DNA from: Chloroflexota bacterium
Lineage (GTDB): Bacteria; Chloroflexota; Anaerolineae; Anaerolineales; Anaerolineaceae
Length of the DNA: 8,034 nt
Assembly: GCA_011053085.1 (NCBI GenBank)
Contig: DSBE01000065.1
Coordinates: 1-8,034 of the forward strand
Direction: 5' to 3'
The notes under the pieces were generated by a model, which saw only the letters and a program-made list of their open reading frames with translations, did not search any database and was not told where the DNA came from. The position numbers and the translations under genes were made by a program. Positions 4,967 to 8,034 of the stretch are shown piece after piece. Numbering within the stretch: the first letter of the stretch is position 1; every line of letters begins with the position of its first letter.

Positions 4967-7810
4967 ATGAATGGCTTTTCCCTTTACCGCATTGTTCGGC
5001 AACGCCAACAACGCCAGGCAAATTTGCGCAAAGAAGGGGGCAGAACGACCGCGAATTTGGTGATGATTGTACCGGGCTTGCTGGTGGTCGCCTTGTTGGC
5101 GGGGGGGGTTGCGGGTGGTATCCTGTTTGCACGGGAGGCTGACCGCTTTGGCAGTGTCAGTGTGCTTCCGGCTTATTTTGATGGCGAAAACGGCATCCTG
5201 CTGAGGCCCACACGCATCTATGATCGCACTGGCGAGGTGCTTCTGCATACGATTGGGCCGGAAGCGGTTCCGCGTGCTTTTCTGGCGTATGATGAGTTCT
5301 CTCCCTGGTTGGGTAAAGCAACCGTGGCGGCAGTCACCCCCAATTATTGGTCGGGCAGCGGATTGCTTATGATCTGGCAGGAGGAGGAGAACATTGCGGC
5401 ACAGGTGGTTGAGCGGGTTTTACTGCGCGGTGAAGAGAGCAGCCGCTTGATGCGCCTGTGGCAGAGTGCTTCGCTGCTGTTTGAATATGGCAAGGAGGAT
5501 ACCCTGGCGTTTTATTTGAATAGCAGCGGTTATGGGCGACAGACTTTTGGGGCACAACAGGCGGCGTACTATTATTTCGGCAAAAGCGCGGCTGAGTTGA
5601 CACTGGCAGAGGCTGCTTTGCTGGCGGCGGTGCAGCAATCGCCGGCGCTCAATCCAGTGGACGCACCCCTTTCTGCGCTCGAAAACAAAGACGCTCTACT
5701 TGCGCTGATGGCTGCTGAGGGAGTTATCAGCGATGCAGAATACCAGCAAGCGCTGACACAAGAGATTGCGTTTCGAGAAATTGATCCCGCCAGTGAACAG
5801 CCTGATGCCTTCTCTGCGCTGGTGATTGCGCAGGTGTCGCAAGAAATCCCCATGGAACAGTTGCTGCCGGGTGGTTATACCATCGTCAGCACGCTGGATG
5901 CGAATTTGCAGGCGCAAACGAAGTGTGTGCTGCAGGAACAATTGCGGCGTTTGACCGGTGATATCACCGAAGGTGATTACTCTGTGCTGGAAACCTGCGA
6001 GGCCGCGCGGTTTTTAATGGCGCTGCCACCGGGGTCGCAGAATCCATCTGGTGAACCATTCGGCAGCGGTATGTTGATGGACCCGCGCACGGGAGAAGTG
6101 CTGGCTCTGGTCGATCAACTCAGGTCAGACGGGTTTGAAGAGGCTTCACTGGCGCAAAACCCCGGCACCAGCCTTGCGCCGATGATCGCCCTGACGGGAT
6201 TCAGCCGCGGTGAAAGTCCTGCCACTTTGCGCTGGGACTTGCCGGGTGATGATCCGCGTCAACTGGCGCAGTATCTTGAGGAAGATTGGCAGTATCAGGG
6301 GCCGATGCGTTCACGCCAGGCGATCTTGCAGAACAACCGTCTGGTGTTGGCAGAATGGATGCTGGCGTTGGGGGAGAGTGATGTGTTGCGGCTGGCAGAT
6401 ACGATAGGGCTGCACTCTTTGCAGCAATCGCCGGCGTCAGTACAACTTTTGTTTGAAGGTGGCAACGTCTCATTGATCGAGCTTGGTTGGGCATACAGCG
6501 TGTTTGCCAATCTGGGTACACAGGCAGGCAGCGCTGTTGCGGAGAATTCACAGCAAATTTCACCCAGACTGGTGATGAGTGTGAGCAATGTATTTGGTCA
6601 AATCCTGCCTCTGGCCTGCACAACAGCGCAGTCAACCACGGTGGTGGAGCAGGAACTGGCCTATCTGGTGCATGATATGCTGGCAGACGAGATCAGCCGC
6701 CGCTCTCTATTTGGATATCCGAACCCATTGAGCATCGGCCGCCCGGTCGCTGCCATGGTTGCATCCAGCTATGAAGACCAGCAGCATTGGACGCTTGGCT
6801 ACACCCCCCAGGTGTTAGGCGGGGTATGGATCGGCAGCCGTGAAGATTGGCCGTTGGGGATGTCATCTTCTGCCAATGTGTGGCATGCCTTGATGCGGTA
6901 TGCCATGCGCGATCTGCCGGTGGAAGGTTGGAACCGTCCTGCCGGTGTGGTGGATGTGACCGTGTGCGATCCTTCCGGATTGCTGCCGACCACTGCCTGC
7001 CAGCGGTTGGCAAGCGAGGTGTTCCTCGAGGCCAATCAACCGTCCCGGTTGGATGCCCTGTATCAGCAGTTTGCCATCAACCGTGAAACGGGACGGCTGG
7101 CAACCGTTTTCACACCCCTGGAATTAATTGACGAGCAGGTGTTTTTGGTCGTTCCCCCCGAAGCACTTGCCTGGGCACAGGCGAACGGCGTGCCGCTGCC
7201 GCCGGATGATTATGACACCATCCAGGCACTGCCAGTATATGAGTTCACCCGGCTGACCACGCCTGAGAATTTCAGTTATGCCAGCGGATTGGTGGAATTT
7301 CGCGGCACAGCAGCAGGAGATGATTTTCAATCATATCGTTTGCAGGCAGGTGAAGGGCTGAACCCTGATCGGTGGATCCAGATTGGAGCAGAAAGCACGC
7401 AGCCGGTAGAGGATGGCATCCTGGGGGTATGGGACACAACCGGGCTGGAAGGTTTGTATGCCGTGCGCCTGGTAACTGAACGAACAGGGCAACTGGTCGA
7501 AACAGCCATTCTGCAACTGACCATTGACAACATTCCGCCCGATGCGACACTGGTCTCAGCGGAGACCCTGGGCGAGATCAAGGCAAATACACGAGGAGAG
7601 TACTTGTTTCAGGTGCGGGTAGAAGATAACATCGGCATTGGCGCGGTGCGATGGTATATCGATGGGGCTTTGGTAGAAGAACGGCTGCAGGCTCCCTATA
7701 GCGCTTACCTGTCTTTGACACCGGGAAGCTATTCGTTACAGGCAGAAGCGGTGGATTGGGCAGGAAATAGTACCCTCACAGAAGTTATCGAAATTGCAAT
7801 TATCGATTAG
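4967..7810 (+). CDS. Class A PBP (GT51-transpeptidase) homologue with both active sites lost
   Basis: The 947-residue product has the domain order of a bifunctional penicillin-binding protein: cytoplasmic basic N-terminus, one membrane helix (about 31-55), GT51-like region (about 80-260), transpeptidase-like domain (about 300-650), a beta-rich domain (about 757-856, with V-W-D-T-T-G-L-E-G-L-Y) and a C-terminal Ig-like domain (about 858-947). Scaffold landmarks remain: R-I-Y-D-R-T-G at 83-89, Y-L-N at 183-185, Y-F-G-K at 203-206, S-T-L-D at 308-311, A-Y-S-V-F-A-N at 509-515 and L-G-Y-T-P at 610-614. The catalytic residues do not. GT51 motif I E-D is V123-T124, GGST is absent, and no Glu stands at the motif III position near 164. 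SxxK is T401-S-L-A404, SxN is N456-N-R458 and KTG is M597-V-A599. It should therefore neither polymerise nor crosslink peptidoglycan, and may act as an outside-membrane scaffold or ligand-binding protein. No Shine-Dalgarno sequence precedes ATG 4967; translation is probably coupled to the TPR gene. The homology is secure; loss of catalysis is inferred from my own alignment. Confidence 0.88.
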   Translation: MNGFSLYRIVRQRQQRQANLRKEGGRTTANLVMIVPGLLVVALLAGGVAGGILFAREADRFGSVSVLPAYFDGENGILLRPTRIYDRTGEVLLHTIGPEAVPRAFLAYDEFSPWLGKATVAAVTPNYWSGSGLLMIWQEEENIAAQVVERVLLRGEESSRLMRLWQSASLLFEYGKEDTLAFYLNSSGYGRQTFGAQQAAYYYFGKSAAELTLAEAALLAAVQQSPALNPVDAPLSALENKDALLALMAAEGVISDAEYQQALTQEIAFREIDPASEQPDAFSALVIAQVSQEIPMEQLLPGGYTIVSTLDANLQAQTKCVLQEQLRRLTGDITEGDYSVLETCEAARFLMALPPGSQNPSGEPFGSGMLMDPRTGEVLALVDQLRSDGFEEASLAQNPGTSLAPMIALTGFSRGESPATLRWDLPGDDPRQLAQYLEEDWQYQGPMRSRQAILQNNRLVLAEWMLALGESDVLRLADTIGLHSLQQSPASVQLLFEGGNVSLIELGWAYSVFANLGTQAGSAVAENSQQISPRLVMSVSNVFGQILPLACTTAQSTTVVEQELAYLVHDMLADEISRRSLFGYPNPLSIGRPVAAMVASSYEDQQHWTLGYTPQVLGGVWIGSREDWPLGMSSSANVWHALMRYAMRDLPVEGWNRPAGVVDVTVCDPSGLLPTTACQRLASEVFLEANQPSRLDALYQQFAINRETGRLATVFTPLELIDEQVFLVVPPEALAWAQANGVPLPPDDYDTIQALPVYEFTRLTTPENFSYASGLVEFRGTAAGDDFQSYRLQAGEGLNPDRWIQIGAESTQPVEDGILGVWDTTGLEGLYAVRLVTERTGQLVETAILQLTIDNIPPDATLVSAETLGEIKANTRGEYLFQVRVEDNIGIGAVRWYIDGALVEERLQAPYSAYLSLTPGSYSLQAEAVDWAGNSTLTEVIEIAIID

Positions 7811-7837
7811 ACTTTATTAATAAAAGCGACAAATTGG

Positions 7838-7851
7838 TGAAAACGTTTTCA
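7838..7851. promoter_or_regulatory. Perfect 14-bp palindrome, LacI-family / cre-like operator candidate
   Basis: TGAAAACGTTTTCA is identical to its reverse complement. The central CG and the TGAAA..TTTCA arms are the layout bound by LacI-family regulators, including catabolite-responsive (cre) sites. It lies 27 bp after the PBP-like stop and is centred about 60 bp upstream of the predicted start from the promoter at 7869-7897, a position more usual for activation than for simple repression. It is not followed by a T-run, so a terminator is unlikely. Confidence 0.45.
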
Positions 7852-7868
7852 ATTGCGTTCAGGAGGTA

Positions 7869-7897
7869 TTGAAACATTTCGGCAAAATGGGTATGAT
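7869..7897 (+). promoter_or_regulatory. Near-consensus sigma70-type promoter for the last gene
   Basis: TTGAAA (7869-7874, 5 of 6) and TATGAT (7892-7897, 5 of 6) are 17 bp apart, the best promoter match in the window. Initiation near 7904 would give a leader of about 100 nt before ATG 8005 that contains the stem-loop at 7931-7992. It shows that the pseudo-PBP unit and the next gene are probably separate transcription units. Confidence 0.6.
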
Positions 7898-7930
7898 ATA
7901 TGTGCTTGAATATCCTAAGTTCGATTGGCA

Positions 7931-7992
7931 ATTTGAGGTAGATAAAAAAGGGCATGAATGCTGTGCGTTCATGGCTTGTGTATCTATCAAAT
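7931..7992 (+). promoter_or_regulatory. Long nested stem-loop in the leader of the last gene
   Basis: The outer arms ATTTGA-GG-TAGATA (7931-7944) and TATCTA-TCAAAT (7981-7992) form 12 base pairs with a two-base GG bulge. Inside are AAG/CTT (7948-7950 with 7975-7977) and CATGAA/TTCATG (7953-7958 with 7968-7973), closing a 9-nt loop. Total pairing is about 21 bp over 62 nt. It ends 12 nt before ATG 8005, next to the weak GTGGGTG ribosome-binding segment, so it could control translation or mRNA stability. No U-tract follows, so it is not a simple terminator, and no known riboswitch class was recognised. Confidence 0.45.
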
Positions 7993-8004
7993 AACGTGGG
8001 TGTC

Positions 8005-8034
8005 ATGAAAAAAGACCAGACGATTCTCGTAATA
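8005..8034 (+). CDS. 5' end of a gene, probably a response regulator (10 codons)
   Basis: ATG 8005 opens a frame reading M-K-K-D-Q-T-I-L-V-I to the end of the window. A charged start followed by T-I-L-V-I is how the first beta strand of many CheY-like receiver domains begins, usually followed by an acidic D-D or E-D pair that would lie just beyond the window. A weak GTGGGTG (7996-8002) precedes the start. An in-frame ATG at 7954 would add 17 residues, but a receiver domain normally starts at its first strand, which favours 8005. Coding is likely given the strong promoter upstream. The family rests on ten residues and is tentative. Confidence 0.45.
   Translation, partial: MKKDQTILVI

Noticed and set aside
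4953..4976. Small hairpin (AGCC/GGCT with ATT/AAT) around ATG 4967 followed by TTTT
   Set aside because: Seven pairs with a two-base bulge is weak. A terminator here would cut the gene it starts. At most it may mildly affect initiation.
4967..7810. Calling the PBP-like gene a decayed pseudogene
   Set aside because: The frame is uninterrupted for 947 codons, domain order and spacing are kept, and changes concentrate at catalytic points. This fits a selected pseudoenzyme better than decay.
7812..7826. AT-rich near-palindrome CTTTATTAATAAAAG after the PBP-like stop
   Set aside because: It is imperfect (one extra A) and almost all A/T, so chance is likely. It has no GC stem for a terminator.
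7800..8006. 68-codon antisense ORF over the last intergenic region
   Set aside because: It has no recognisable motif or Shine-Dalgarno sequence, and it runs against the promoter, palindrome and stem-loop on the + strand.

Overview
The window looks like ordinary chromosomal DNA from a bacterium of the phylum Chloroflexota, most likely class Anaerolineae. This is inferred from protein style, not from a marker gene. The signs are a membrane-anchored TPR protein with Thr/Pro-rich (T-P-T-x-T) linkers, and a very large class A penicillin-binding-protein (PBP) homologue with a C-terminal 'WDT..L.G.Y..RL' beta-domain followed by an Ig-like domain. No tRNA, rRNA, CRISPR array, insertion sequence or phage gene is visible.

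Layout, all genes on the + strand. (1) 1-180: the 3' end of a gene for a protein with a pyruvate kinase alpha/beta (C-terminal) type domain. (2) 197-1471: a winged-helix DNA glycosylase of the HTH_42 / YcaQ (AlkX) family with a Q-I-D catalytic motif. (3) 1472-1629: an intergenic region with two helically phased TTCCGCA repeats and a good sigma70-type promoter. (4) 1630-2607: a YihY/BrkB-family membrane protein, closely followed by (5) 2621-3070: a Nudix hydrolase with a perfect Nudix box. (6) 3080-3108: an extended -10 promoter placed so that the next mRNA would start at or next to its ATG (leaderless). (7) 3115-4953: a single-pass membrane protein with a TPR array predicted outside the membrane. 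(8) 4967-7810: a 947-residue class A PBP homologue in which the glycosyltransferase and the transpeptidase active sites both appear destroyed while the fold and reading frame are kept. (9) 7811-8004: a 194-bp intergenic region with a perfect 14-bp palindrome of LacI/cre type, a near-consensus promoter and a long nested stem-loop, leading to (10) the first ten codons of a gene, probably a response regulator.

The most interesting unit is the TPR protein plus pseudo-PBP pair (3115-7810). The genes are 13 bp apart with no promoter visible between them, so they are probably co-transcribed. All three penicilloyl-transferase motifs (SxxK, SxN, KTG) and the GT51 catalytic glutamates are replaced, and about 15 residues around the GT51 'GGST' motif are missing. 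Even so, an uninterrupted 947-codon frame with normal spacing of the transpeptidase landmarks remains. I read this as a membrane-anchored, non-catalytic cell-wall scaffold or regulator working with a TPR partner. The function is inference. The other genes (DNA repair, envelope protein, Nudix housekeeping) have no clear functional link to this pair.
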